A stretch of DNA of 64,000 nucleotides from Sphaerotilus hippei (GTDB lineage: Bacteria; Pseudomonadota; Gammaproteobacteria; Burkholderiales; Burkholderiaceae_C): positions 1 to 64,000 of the forward strand of contig NZ_QJJS01000015.1 in the NCBI RefSeq assembly GCF_003201595.1, read 5' to 3'. The notes below the pieces were generated by a model, which was given only the letters and a program-made list of their open reading frames with translations, did no database searches and was not told where the DNA came from. How positions within the stretch are numbered: the stretch's first letter is position 1; every line of letters starts with the position of its first letter. The translations under genes were made by a program, and so were the position numbers. Below are positions 18,020 to 26,398 of this stretch, one piece after another.

Positions 18020-18487
18020 ATGGCCGCCACCTGCGTGCTCTGCGGTGCCGACGACCCGGCGGCGGTGACGCCGGTCTGTGACCTCGGGCCGCTGCGTGTG
18101 GTCCGGGTGATCGACCAGCCGGACTACCCGGCCTACTGGCGGGTCATCTGGCGCGCCCACGTGGCCGAGTTCAGCGACCTCGACGCCGCCGACCGGCTGC
18201 GCTGCATGGACGTGGTGGCCACGGTGGAGCGGGTGATGCTCGAGGCCCTGGCGCCGGCCAAGGTCAACCTGGCCAGCCTGGGCAACATGGTGCCGCACCT
18301 GCACTGGCACCTGATCGCCCGCCATCGGCTGGACGCCCATTTCCCCCAGGCCATCTGGGCGCCGCGCCAGCGCGAGTCGGGCGCCGGCGGGCCGTTCACG
18401 GCCGACTGGCCCGCCATCGACGCCCGCATCCGCCAGGCGCTGGGTGTGGACGATGGTCAGGAATTGCATCTCGGGGCTGGCGCGTAG
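18020..18487 (+). CDS. HIT-family hydrolase
   Basis: This 155-residue protein has HLHWHLIAR near residue 100, a histidine triad variant of the HxHxHxx motif used to hydrolyse nucleoside phosphoramidates or dinucleotides. An N-terminal CVLCGADD could hold a metal as in some HIT proteins. Its ATG is one base after the stop of the large oxidase gene, so the two are likely co-transcribed. The actual substrate is unknown. The C-terminus is tryptophan- and arginine-containing (QAIWAPRQRES), common in betaproteobacterial members. Confidence 0.9.
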   Translation: MAATCVLCGADDPAAVTPVCDLGPLRVVRVIDQPDYPAYWRVIWRAHVAEFSDLDAADRLRCMDVVATVERVMLEALAPAKVNLASLGNMVPHLHWHLIARHRLDAHFPQAIWAPRQRESGAGGPFTADWPAIDARIRQALGVDDGQELHLGAGA

Positions 18488-18548
18488 TGGTTTGCCCGCT
18501 TACACTTCGGGTGCTTGTTGTAACAAGTTGTATTCCAGAGATCCGCCG

Positions 18549-18956
18549 ATGAACGATCAGGACACCCTGCTGCGACCGACCGCGCTGACCGTGCACCAGC
18601 ACAGCCGCGTGCTCGAGGTCGGCTATGCGGACGGCGCCAGTTTCCGGCTGCCGTTCGAGTTCCTGCGGGTGCTGTCGCCCTCGGCCGAGGTGCGTGGGCA
18701 CGGCCAGGGCCAGGAGGTGCTGCAGACCGGCAAGCGCGACGTGCTGATCGTCGACCTGGAGCCGGTGGGGCACTACGCGGTCAAGCCGACCTTCAGCGAC
18801 GGCCACGACAGCGGCCTGTACACCTGGGCTTACCTGCGCGAGCTCGGCGAGGGGCAGGATCGGCTCTGGGCCGACTACCTGGCTCGCCTGGAGGCTGCCG
18901 GCGCCAGCCGCGACATCGCGACGCCGCCACCGGCGCGCGGCTGCGGATCGCACTGA
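18549..18956 (+). CDS. DUF971 domain protein
   Basis: This 135-residue protein consists of a DUF971 (gamma-butyrobetaine hydroxylase N-terminal-like) domain: [19 protein letters not shown], then the [17 protein letters not shown] segment and a C-terminal [15 protein letters not shown]. Members are small, often encoded next to ubiE in betaproteobacteria as here (34 bp upstream of it). No catalytic residues are recognisable, and the role is not known; some members are linked to Fe-S proteins. A preceding AAGTTGTATTCC stretch is comparatively AT-rich and may hold a promoter. Confidence 0.9.
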   Translation: MNDQDTLLRPTALTVHQHSRVLEVGYADGASFRLPFEFLRVLSPSAEVRGHGQGQEVLQTGKRDVLIVDLEPVGHYAVKPTFSDGHDSGLYTWAYLRELGEGQDRLWADYLARLEAAGASRDIATPPPARGCGSH

Positions 18957-18990
18957 GCGGCCCCGGATCCTGGATCACCTTGAACACACC

Positions 18991-19722
18991 ATGAGCAACA
19001 CACACTTCGGATTCAAGACCGTCGAGGAAGAACGCAAGGCCACGATGGTGCGCGGCGTCTTCGACTCGGTCGCCTCGCGCTACGACGTGATGAACGACGT
19101 CATGTCGGGCGGCCTGCACCGGCTGTGGAAGGCCTACACGATCGCCGTGTCGGGCGCCCGCGAAGGCCACCAGGTGCTCGACATCGCCGCCGGCACCGGC
19201 GACCTGACCCGCGCGTTCGCCAAGAAGGTCGGGCCGACCGGCACGGTGGTGCACACCGACATCAACGAGGCGATGCTGCGCACCGGGCGCAACCGCCTGG
19301 TCGACGAGGGCCGCATGCTGCCCAGCGTGCTGTGCGACGCCGAGAAGCTGCCGTTCCCCGACGCGCATTTCGACATCGTCAGCGTCGCCTTCGGCCTGCG
19401 CAACATGACGCACAAGGACGTGGCGCTCCAGGAGATGTGCCGGGTCCTCAAGCCCGGCGGCAAGCTGCTGGTGCTGGAGTTCTCCAAGGTGGCCAAGCCG
19501 CTGGAGAAGGCCTATGACTGGTATTCGTTCAACCTGCTGCCCCGCTTCGGCAAGATGATCACCGGCGACGCCGAGAGCTACCGCTACCTGGCCGAGTCGA
19601 TCCGCATGCACCCCGGCCAGTCCGAGCTGAAGGCGATGATGAAGACGGCCGGTTTCGGCCACGTCGACGTGCACAACCTGACCGCCGGGGTCGTCGCGCT
19701 GCACCTCGGCATCAAGTGCTGA
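18991..19722 (+). CDS. ubiE: Demethylmenaquinone/2-polyprenyl-benzoquinol C-methyltransferase UbiE
   Basis: This 243-residue SAM-dependent methyltransferase starts with [20 protein letters not shown] and has [17 protein letters not shown], the UbiE signature. Motif I is [15 protein letters not shown] and the later [10 protein letters not shown] is family-specific. It performs the C-methylation in ubiquinone (and, where present, menaquinone) synthesis at the inner membrane face. It ends with the LGIKC C-terminus usual in betaproteobacteria. A 7-bp hairpin (19758-19778) downstream may help to end transcription. Confidence 0.97.
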   Translation: MSNTHFGFKTVEEERKATMVRGVFDSVASRYDVMNDVMSGGLHRLWKAYTIAVSGAREGHQVLDIAAGTGDLTRAFAKKVGPTGTVVHTDINEAMLRTGRNRLVDEGRMLPSVLCDAEKLPFPDAHFDIVSVAFGLRNMTHKDVALQEMCRVLKPGGKLLVLEFSKVAKPLEKAYDWYSFNLLPRFGKMITGDAESYRYLAESIRMHPGQSELKAMMKTAGFGHVDVHNLTAGVVALHLGIKC

Positions 19723-20066
19723 AACGCATTGGAATTTGAATATTGAAGACCAGCGGACGGTGGTCGCAGAAACCACCGCCGTGATTCCGGAAAGGTATTG
19801 CGTGATTTTCCGGATTTTCGTGAAGATGATTTTTCAATAACGACGGCCGATTTCCGGTTCCGGGTGCCGCCACGACCGTGGTGCTCCCGCGAACGGACGA
19901 AAAGTCGCACGAAACGATTCGACGCCGTGTGGTTCGCGGGGGAACGCGAGGGCGCGGGATGGTCGCCGGTGCAGATCGGCCGAAAATCCCGGGCAGATTC
20001 TGTCTTCATTGCCGGGGTGGCCATGCGCCGGCCCGGGCAATGTCCCATCTCCTTGGAGAACATCGG
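19723..20066 (+). promoter_or_regulatory. Long intergenic region upstream of the exopolysaccharide cluster
   Basis: No gene is supported in these 344 bases. The first part is less GC-rich than its surroundings and has a 7-bp stem (CGGTGGT and ACCACCG, 19758-19778) that could close the ubiE transcript. The remainder must carry the promoter and leader of the exopolysaccharide operon. I looked for the sigma-54 pattern (GG-N10-GC, TGGCAC-N5-TTGC) that often drives PEP-CTERM clusters and did not find a convincing one. Confidence 0.4.
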
Positions 20067-21470
20067 ATGTTCCGAGTATTCCAGCACCGCACGTCGGGCA
20101 CTCACTTCGTCGAACTGTTTGCCGACGGCGCGCTGTGTTTTGCCGCCGTGCTGCTGTCGGCCGTCACGCTGGCGCGCCAGGACGCGATCGGCCTGGCCCA
20201 GGCGGCGACCCCGGCCATCTTCCTGTCGGCCCTGGCCTTCGCGCTGGTGATGGCGCTGATGTATTCCTTCGTCGGCCTGTACCGTCACCGCAACCTCGGC
20301 CTGAGCTCGACGGTGCTGCGCGTGTGTTTCGTGTTCGTGGTCGGGGGCTACATCACCTACCTGGCGGCCAAGTACATCCAGTACGACGGTTATGCGAGCC
20401 GGCTGGTCGGTTATGCGCTGGTCTACCTGACCGGCGGGCTGGCGGTCTACCGCGGCGTGGCCTGGACGCTGCGCCAGAAGATGGGCGCGCGCCGCGTGAT
20501 GATCGTGGGCACCGGTGCCGACGCCAGCCAGGTCTGGAGCGACCTGACCGCGCCCGAGCTGCGTGCCGGCTACGAGGTGGTGGGCTTCTTCCCGACCTCC
20601 GACGGACACGAGGTGCCCGAGCGGGTCGAGGGGGGCCGCGTGTTCGACCGCCGCCGCGACATGCTGGACCTGGTGCGCCAGCACGGCATCAGCGAGATCA
20701 TCGTCGCCGAGCGTGAGCAGCGTGGCGGGGGCGTGCCGATGGAGCAGCTGCTGGAATGCCGCATCAGCGGCGTGCCCATCCTCGACCTGGCGGGCTTCTA
20801 CGAGCGCACCCGCGCCGAGGTGCCGGTCGACAGCCTCAAGGCCAGCTGGCTGATCTACGGCGACGGCTTTGCCCAGGGCCGCCTGCGGGCCGCGACCAAG
20901 CGCCTGTTCGACGTGGTGAGCTCGTCGGTGCTGCTGCTGCTGGCCTCGCCGGTGATGCTGCTGACGGCGCTGGCCATCCGCCTGGACAGCCGCGGCCCGG
21001 TGCTCTACCAGCAGGAGCGCGTGGGCATGGCCGGCGAGGGCTTCATGTGCATCAAGTTCCGCAGCATGCGCACCGACGCCGAGAAGGATGGCGTGGCGCG
21101 CTGGGCGACCAAGAACGACAGCCGCATCACGCGGGTGGGCGAGTTCATCCGCAAGACCCGCATCGACGAGCTGCCGCAGCTCTTCAGCGTGCTGCGCGGC
21201 GAGATGAGCATGGTCGGCCCGCGCCCGGAGCGGCCGTCCTTCGTGGCGCAGCTCAAGGAGCAGATCCCGTTCTACGACGTGCGCCACACCGTCAAGCCGG
21301 GCCTGACCGGCTGGGCCCAGGTGCGCTACGCCTACGGCGCCTCGCTCGAGGACGCGCGCCGCAAGCACCAGTTCGACCTGTACTACGTGAAGAACAACTC
21401 GCTGCTGCTCGACCTGCAGGTGCTGATCGAGACCGTCAGCGTGGTGCTGTTCCGCGAGGGTGCGCACTGA
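20067..21470 (+). CDS. Exopolysaccharide priming sugar transferase, PEP-CTERM/EpsH1 type
   Basis: This 467-residue membrane protein starts MFRVFQHRTSGTHFVELFADG, as in the TIGR03013 family of sugar transferases tied to exosortase (XrtA) systems. Hydrophobic segments span about residues 25-140. A Rossmann-like region follows (RRVMIVGTGADASQVW). The catalytic bacterial sugar transferase domain starts at about residue 276 (KRLFDVVSSSVLLLLASPVM), with LYQQERVGMAGEGFMCIKFR (20 residues), DELPQLFSVLRGEMSMVGPR and the final LDLQVLIETVSVVLF. It loads the first sugar phosphate onto undecaprenyl phosphate. The start follows GGAGA. It is the first gene of a six-gene rightward run. Confidence 0.94.
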   Translation: MFRVFQHRTSGTHFVELFADGALCFAAVLLSAVTLARQDAIGLAQAATPAIFLSALAFALVMALMYSFVGLYRHRNLGLSSTVLRVCFVFVVGGYITYLAAKYIQYDGYASRLVGYALVYLTGGLAVYRGVAWTLRQKMGARRVMIVGTGADASQVWSDLTAPELRAGYEVVGFFPTSDGHEVPERVEGGRVFDRRRDMLDLVRQHGISEIIVAEREQRGGGVPMEQLLECRISGVPILDLAGFYERTRAEVPVDSLKASWLIYGDGFAQGRLRAATKRLFDVVSSSVLLLLASPVMLLTALAIRLDSRGPVLYQQERVGMAGEGFMCIKFRSMRTDAEKDGVARWATKNDSRITRVGEFIRKTRIDELPQLFSVLRGEMSMVGPRPERPSFVAQLKEQIPFYDVRHTVKPGLTGWAQVRYAYGASLEDARRKHQFDLYYVKNNSLLLDLQVLIETVSVVLFREGAH

Positions 21471-21603
21471 GCGGAGGCGCCTGGACGATTTTGCACGGTC
21501 CGGGCGTCGAGCCGCGCCGCTTCGATTCAAGAAACCCCGCCGGTCCGACGATAGGACCGGTCAGAGAGCGGCCGCGCAGGCCGCACGCCACCGAGGACAC
21601 CGC

Positions 21604-22254
21604 ATGAGTCACGATCACCACCGCCGCGCCCGCCTGAAGGTGAGGGGCCTGGGCGCCGCCCTGATGGGGGCCGCGCTGGTCGCCGGCGCGCTGTCGGGCT
21701 GCAGCAGCACCGGCGCCTACCCGCCGGCCCCGCGCAGCGCCCAGACCCCTGACCACCGCTACAAGATCGGTCCGCTGGACACGCTCAACGTCGTGGTCTG
21801 GCGCAACCCCGAGCTGTCGGCGGCCATCACGGTGCGCCCCGACGGGCTGATCTCCACGCCGCTGGTCGAGGATGTCGTCGCCGCCGGCAAGAGCCCGGCC
21901 GAGCTGGCCCGCGAGATCGAGGCCCGGCTGTCGCGGGTCATCCGCGACCCGGTGGTCACGGTGGTGGTCAGCAACTTCCAGGGCGAGTACGCCGAGCAGA
22001 TCCGCATCGTCGGCGAGGCGGCCAAGCCGCAGGCCGTCGCCTTCCGCCAGAACATGACCCTGCTGGACGTGATGATCCAGTCGGGCGGGCTGACCGACTT
22101 CGCCGACGGCAACGCCGCGGTGCTGGTGCGCGGCTCGGAGGCCGGGCGGCAGTACAGCGTGCGCCTGCGCGACCTGCTCAAGCGCGGCGACATCTCGGCC
22201 AATGTCGACGTCAAGCCGGGCGACATCATCATCGTGCCGCAGAGCTGGTTCTGA
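21604..22254 (+). CDS. Outer-membrane polysaccharide export lipoprotein (Wza-like, XrtA-associated)
   Basis: This 216-residue protein has a lipoprotein signal with lipobox LSGC near residue 33, then a Poly_export domain (HRYKIGPLDTLNVVVWRNPE and TVRPDGLISTPLVEDVVAAG) and SLBB-like strands (IRIVGEAAKPQAVAFRQNMT). Compared with E. coli Wza it is short, as expected for the TIGR03027 XrtA-associated type. It would form the outer-membrane exit for the polysaccharide together with the chain-length protein next door. It starts 133 bp after the sugar transferase gene and ends 12 bp before the chain-length gene. Confidence 0.92.
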   Translation: MSHDHHRRARLKVRGLGAALMGAALVAGALSGCSSTGAYPPAPRSAQTPDHRYKIGPLDTLNVVVWRNPELSAAITVRPDGLISTPLVEDVVAAGKSPAELAREIEARLSRVIRDPVVTVVVSNFQGEYAEQIRIVGEAAKPQAVAFRQNMTLLDVMIQSGGLTDFADGNAAVLVRGSEAGRQYSVRLRDLLKRGDISANVDVKPGDIIIVPQSWF

Positions 22255-22266
22255 GGCTGGACGGCC

Positions 22267-23820
22267 ATGAGTGAGCTGACCCGTCAGGCCATCACCGTCG
22301 CGCACCGCGTCTGGCGCCACCGCTGGGTGGGCGTGGCGGTGGCCTGGGCCGTGGGCATCGCCGGCGTCGGCGCCTCGGTGATGATGCAGGAGCGCTACGA
22401 GGCGCGGGCCCGCATCTACGTCGACACGCAGACCGTGCTCAAGCCGCTGATGCAGGGCCTGACCGTGCAGCCCGACATCGACCAGCAGGTGCGCATGCTG
22501 GGTCGCAACCTGGTGTCGCGCCCCAACGTCGAGAAGCTGGTGGCCATGCCCGAGCTGGGCCTGACCCAAGGCCCGGGCGGCCCGCCCGAGGCCCGGGTCG
22601 ACAGCCTGCTGCGCTCCATCAAGGTGGAGCAGACGGGGGGCAACAACCTCTACGCCATCAGCTACCGCGACACCGATCCGGAGCGGGCCCGCAAGCTGGT
22701 GTCCGCGCTGGTGTCGCTGTTCATGAACTCGGGCGTGGACAGCAAGCGGCGCGATTCGCAGGACGCCAGCCGCTTCATCGACGAGCAGATCAGCCTGTAC
22801 GAGGCCAAGCTCGTCGAGGCCGAGGGCCGGGTCAAGGACTTCAAGCTGCGCAACATCGGCGTGGCCTCGCCCTCGAGCAACCAGGACTTCTTCGCCCGCA
22901 TGGCGGCGATCTCCGACGAGGTCAACCGCATCCGCATCCAGCTGTCGGCGGCCGAGCAGTCGCGCGACGCGCTGCGCCGCGAGCTGGGCAGCGAGGATCC
23001 GCAGCTGCCCGAGAACGCCGCCTCGGCGGTCTCGGCGACGCCGGAGCTCGACTCGCGCATCGATGCGCAGCGCCGCCAGCTCGACGACCTGATCCGCCGC
23101 TACACCGACGAGCATCCGGACGTCATCGCCGCGCGCCGCACCATCGAGCAGCTCGAGGCCCAGCGCCGCCGCGAGCTCGACGAGCGGGCCCGTTCGGGCC
23201 GGGGCCGGGGGGGCAGTGCCGCGACCAATCCGGTCTACCAGAAGCTGCGCGTGTCGCAGGCCGAGGCGGAGGCCGACGTGGCCGCGCTGCGGGCCCAGCT
23301 GGGCGTGCAGCAGGGCCGGCTGGCCGAGATCCGCTCCCAGGCCGGCCAGGTGCCGCAGGCCGAGGCCGACCTGGCCCAGCTGACCCGTGACTACGAGGTC
23401 ATCCGCAAGAACTACGAGGAGCTGGTGACCCGGCGTGAATCGGCGGCGCTGGGCGTGAAGATCGACCAGACCGGCTCGATGGCCGATTTCCGGGTGATCG
23501 AGCCGCCCCGCGTGCTGCCCTGGGCGGTGTTTCCCAGCCGCAAGCAGCTGGCGCTGGTGACGCTGGCGGCCGCGCTGTTCGCGGGCCTGCTGGCCTCGTA
23601 CGCGATGACCTTCCTGCACCCGACCTTCGGCAGCGAGCGGGAGCTGCGCGACTTCATCAAGCGGCCGGTGCTGGGCAGCGTGGCGCTGGTGGCCGATCCC
23701 CGCTCGGTCGAGCAGGTGCGGCGCGACCGTCTGCAGCTGCTGGGGGCGATGGGGTTGTTCGTGCTGATCTACGGCATCTGGCTCGTGTGGATCTTCCTGC
23801 GCCCCAGCGCGCTCGCCTAG
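22267..23820 (+). CDS. Polysaccharide chain-length determinant (Wzz-like, XrtA-associated)
   Basis: This 517-residue protein has the Wzz plan. A first membrane segment sits near residues 18-40 (WVGVAVAWAVGIAGVGASVM). A long periplasmic part follows, with coiled-coil stretches around 175-215 and 260-390 rich in Glu, Arg, Gln and Ala. The PxxP-like RVIEPPRVLPWAVFPSRK precedes the second membrane segment at about 430-452. An extra hydrophobic segment lies at the C-terminus (LGAMGLFVLIYGIWLVWIFL). It sets polymer length and couples the export channel to the autokinase. Family: TIGR03007. It is 12 bp from the export gene and 13 bp from the kinase gene. Confidence 0.93.
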   Translation: MSELTRQAITVAHRVWRHRWVGVAVAWAVGIAGVGASVMMQERYEARARIYVDTQTVLKPLMQGLTVQPDIDQQVRMLGRNLVSRPNVEKLVAMPELGLTQGPGGPPEARVDSLLRSIKVEQTGGNNLYAISYRDTDPERARKLVSALVSLFMNSGVDSKRRDSQDASRFIDEQISLYEAKLVEAEGRVKDFKLRNIGVASPSSNQDFFARMAAISDEVNRIRIQLSAAEQSRDALRRELGSEDPQLPENAASAVSATPELDSRIDAQRRQLDDLIRRYTDEHPDVIAARRTIEQLEAQRRRELDERARSGRGRGGSAATNPVYQKLRVSQAEAEADVAALRAQLGVQQGRLAEIRSQAGQVPQAEADLAQLTRDYEVIRKNYEELVTRRESAALGVKIDQTGSMADFRVIEPPRVLPWAVFPSRKQLALVTLAAALFAGLLASYAMTFLHPTFGSERELRDFIKRPVLGSVALVADPRSVEQVRRDRLQLLGAMGLFVLIYGIWLVWIFLRPSALA

Positions 23821-23833
23821 AGAGAGCCTACCC

Positions 23834-24847
23834 ATGAGCATCATTGAACAAGCGGCACGGCGTCTGGAGGAGCTGCGGGCGGCCGGTTTCGAGGTCGCGA
23901 TCCGGCCCCTGCCGGCGCCGGTCGGCGACGCGGGCGAGATCGTGCCCCGCGAGGTGACGGTGACCGCCCGCGCGGCCAACGAGGAGGCGCTGATGCCGGA
24001 GGCGGCACGGCCTGCCGGCCTGCCGGCCGAACCGGCGGTGCGGCGCGTGCCGCTGACGCGCGTGCCCGCCCCGGTGCCCGCCGCGCCGCTGCGGGTCGAG
24101 CCGGACGCCGCGGGCAGACGCTCGCGCGAGGTCAGCCTCGACCTGGTCCGGCTCGAGCGTGACGGCTACCTGGTGCCGGCCAAGGCCCGTTCGCTGCTGG
24201 CCGAGCAGCTGCGCATCATCAAGCGCCCGCTGCTGGCCAACGCCCGGGGCGAGGGCGCGCAGGTGTCGTCGCGCGCCAACCTGATCCAGGTGGTCAGCGC
24301 CATGCCGGGCGAGGGCAAGACCTTCTTCGCGATGAACCTGGCGATGAGCATCGCGATGGAGGTCGACCACTCGGTGCTGCTGATCGACGCCGACGTGCTG
24401 CGGCCGTCGGTGATGGCGCGCTGCGGGGTCGAGTCCGGCCCGGGCCTGCTCGACCTGCTGGGCTCCGAGGACGTCGGGCTGTCGGACGTGATGCTGCGCA
24501 CCAACGTGCCCAAGCTCAGCCTGATGCCCGCGGGCACCGCCTCGAGCCAGTCGACCGAGCTGCTGGCCAGCGCGGCCATGGAGCGCCTGCTCGACGAGCT
24601 GGCGGCCAAGTACGCCGACCGCATCATCGTCTTCGACGCGCCGCCGCTGATCCCGACCACCGAGTCGCGCGTGCTGGCCTCGCGCATGGGCCAGGTGGTG
24701 ATGGTGGTCGAGGCCAACCGCACCACCCACCAGCAGGTCACGCAGGCCTTCGCGGCGCTGGAGGACTGCCCGATCGTGCTGACGGTGCTGAACAAGTCGA
24801 CCGGGGTCGGTCGCACCGATGGTTACGGGTACTACTATGCGCGCTGA
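23834..24847 (+). CDS. Tyrosine autokinase of the exopolysaccharide system (EpsG/BY-kinase)
   Basis: This 337-residue bacterial tyrosine kinase has a proline- and alanine-rich N-terminal third, then AEQLRIIKRPLLANARG and the Walker A' motif VVSAMPGEGKTFFAMNLA at about 155. Walker A/B elements follow in VLLIDADVLRP and RIIVFDAPPLIPTTESRVL. The C-terminal tyrosine cluster is GYGYYYAR. It is a cytosolic kinase that pairs with the membrane chain-length protein encoded just upstream; phosphorylation of the tyrosine tail regulates polymerisation. Family: TIGR03018. The last 11 bases overlap the start of the next gene. Confidence 0.94.
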   Translation: MSIIEQAARRLEELRAAGFEVAIRPLPAPVGDAGEIVPREVTVTARAANEEALMPEAARPAGLPAEPAVRRVPLTRVPAPVPAAPLRVEPDAAGRRSREVSLDLVRLERDGYLVPAKARSLLAEQLRIIKRPLLANARGEGAQVSSRANLIQVVSAMPGEGKTFFAMNLAMSIAMEVDHSVLLIDADVLRPSVMARCGVESGPGLLDLLGSEDVGLSDVMLRTNVPKLSLMPAGTASSQSTELLASAAMERLLDELAAKYADRIIVFDAPPLIPTTESRVLASRMGQVVMVVEANRTTHQQVTQAFAALEDCPIVLTVLNKSTGVGRTDGYGYYYAR

Positions 24848-26387
24848 CCGCCGCGTCGCGCTGCTGGCCGTGGCGGGGGCCGCGGCGCTGCTGGCGCTGC
24901 CGGCGGCCCGCGCCGACGTCTGGCTGGTGGCGCCGTCGATCGGCACCGAGGTGCTGGCCAGCGACAACATCGACCAGGCCGCTGGGGCGGCCGCCCGTGC
25001 CGACACCCGCCTGACCGTGAGCCCGCAGCTGCAGGTCTACGGCCGCGGGGCGCGCTACCGGCTCGACGCCAACCTGGCCGGGGACGGCTTCTTCCACGCC
25101 CAGCGCACCCAGGCCCAGCGTTTCCTGCCGCGCAGCCGGGTCGACGGCAGCGTGGTGGCGCTCGACCGCTGGCTCTACCTCGATGGCAGCCTGGCCGCCG
25201 ACACGGTCGCCGAGAGCGTGCTGGACGCGACCCTGCAGGGCAGCTCGTCCAACCGCACGCGGGTCTACCGCGAGCGCATCAGCCCCTACCTCGACCACCA
25301 GTTCGATCCGAGCACCTCGCTGCTGGCCCGCGCCGACCGGACCTGGATCCAGACCCGGGGCAGCACGGCCGCCGGCACGACGCCGGTGGCCGGCAGCCTG
25401 ACGGGCAGCTACCACTCCACCGTGCAGTCCGATCTGGTGCGGCTGGACCGGCGGCCCACGCCGCTGGGCCTGCGGCTCGAAGGCTCGCGGGTGCTGTCGA
25501 GCATCCAGGACCGTGGCATCGCCGACGTCGAGTTCAGCGTCGCCCGCGCGTCGCTGCTCTGGGGACCCGATCCGCAGTGGTTCGTCGGCCTGACCGCCGG
25601 CCGGGACCGGGCCCGCTACAGCGGTCTGCAGACCGGCGGCACGCTGCGTGGTGCATTGCTGCACTGGGCACCGACCGAACGCACGACGCTGGATGCGCTG
25701 CTCGAGCGGCGTTTCTTCGGCAACAGCTACCAGCTGAAGTTCGCCCACCGTTCGCCCTTCGTGGTGGTCGCCTCGACGCTGTCGCGCGAGGCCAGCACGG
25801 TGGCGGCCCAGCTGGCCAGCCAGTCGGGGGCGAGCAGCCTCGAGTCCCTGCTCGACTCGGCCTACCGCACCCGCATCACCGACCCGGTCGAGCGCCTGAC
25901 CCGCGTGCGCAGCGACCTGGCCAACCAGGGCCTGAGCGCCGGCCTGAGCGGCGCCAGCGTGGTCAACGCCGGTTCGGCCCAGGTGGTGCAGGGCGCCGAC
26001 CTGACGGTGCTGCTGCTGGGGCAGCGGCACACGGCCACCGCCCGGATCTACCGCCAGTCCACCCGGGCCCTGGTCGGCCCGGACGACACGACGACACCGT
26101 CGTCGGCCGACACGCGGCAGACCGGGCTGTCGCTCGAGGTGGCCCGCCGCCTCGATGCCCAGACCACCGGCCAGGTCGAGTTCACGCTCAGCCGCAATGA
26201 GACACTGGGGCTCGACGAGGGTGTGGCCCGTGTCAACGGCGGCCTGCGGGTCGGCCTGGCCTACCGCTTCTCTCCGGCGACGGTGGGGGCGGTCGGGCTG
26301 CGCTACCAGGTGTCCACGTCGTCGGTCGAGTCCGTCGCGGACGTCCGCGAGGTGTCGGTCTACGCCGGCGCGAACCATCGTTTCTGA
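24837..26387 (+). CDS. XrtA/PEP-CTERM-associated outer-membrane beta-barrel protein (TIGR03016 type)
   Basis: This 516-residue protein starts with a signal peptide (MRADRRVALLAVAGAAALLAL then ALPAARADV; only parts quoted). Its body has alternating polar and hydrophobic strands and ends in aromatic Phe (VSVYAGANHRF), typical of an outer-membrane barrel. It resembles the large PEP-CTERM system-associated protein found between the autokinase and the ATPase genes in such clusters, which is thought to assist polysaccharide secretion. I use ATG 24837, overlapping the kinase gene by 11 bp; an upstream start at 24819 is possible but would spoil the signal peptide. Confidence 0.85.
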   Translation: MRADRRVALLAVAGAAALLALPAARADVWLVAPSIGTEVLASDNIDQAAGAAARADTRLTVSPQLQVYGRGARYRLDANLAGDGFFHAQRTQAQRFLPRSRVDGSVVALDRWLYLDGSLAADTVAESVLDATLQGSSSNRTRVYRERISPYLDHQFDPSTSLLARADRTWIQTRGSTAAGTTPVAGSLTGSYHSTVQSDLVRLDRRPTPLGLRLEGSRVLSSIQDRGIADVEFSVARASLLWGPDPQWFVGLTAGRDRARYSGLQTGGTLRGALLHWAPTERTTLDALLERRFFGNSYQLKFAHRSPFVVVASTLSREASTVAAQLASQSGASSLESLLDSAYRTRITDPVERLTRVRSDLANQGLSAGLSGASVVNAGSAQVVQGADLTVLLLGQRHTATARIYRQSTRALVGPDDTTTPSSADTRQTGLSLEVARRLDAQTTGQVEFTLSRNETLGLDEGVARVNGGLRVGLAYRFSPATVGAVGLRYQVSTSSVESVADVREVSVYAGANHRF

Positions 26388-26398
26388 GCGGTCACCCC

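Noticed and set aside
13948-18030. A 1360-codon minus-strand open frame opposite the large oxidase gene
   Set aside because: It is the antisense of a high-GC coding region with strong third-position bias. The plus-strand gene has clear domains and Fe-S motifs; the antisense frame is His/Arg/Leu-rich low complexity.
19723-20066. Sigma-54 promoter for the exopolysaccharide operon
   Set aside because: The nearest GG...GC pairs lack the required surrounding bases; not convincing by eye.
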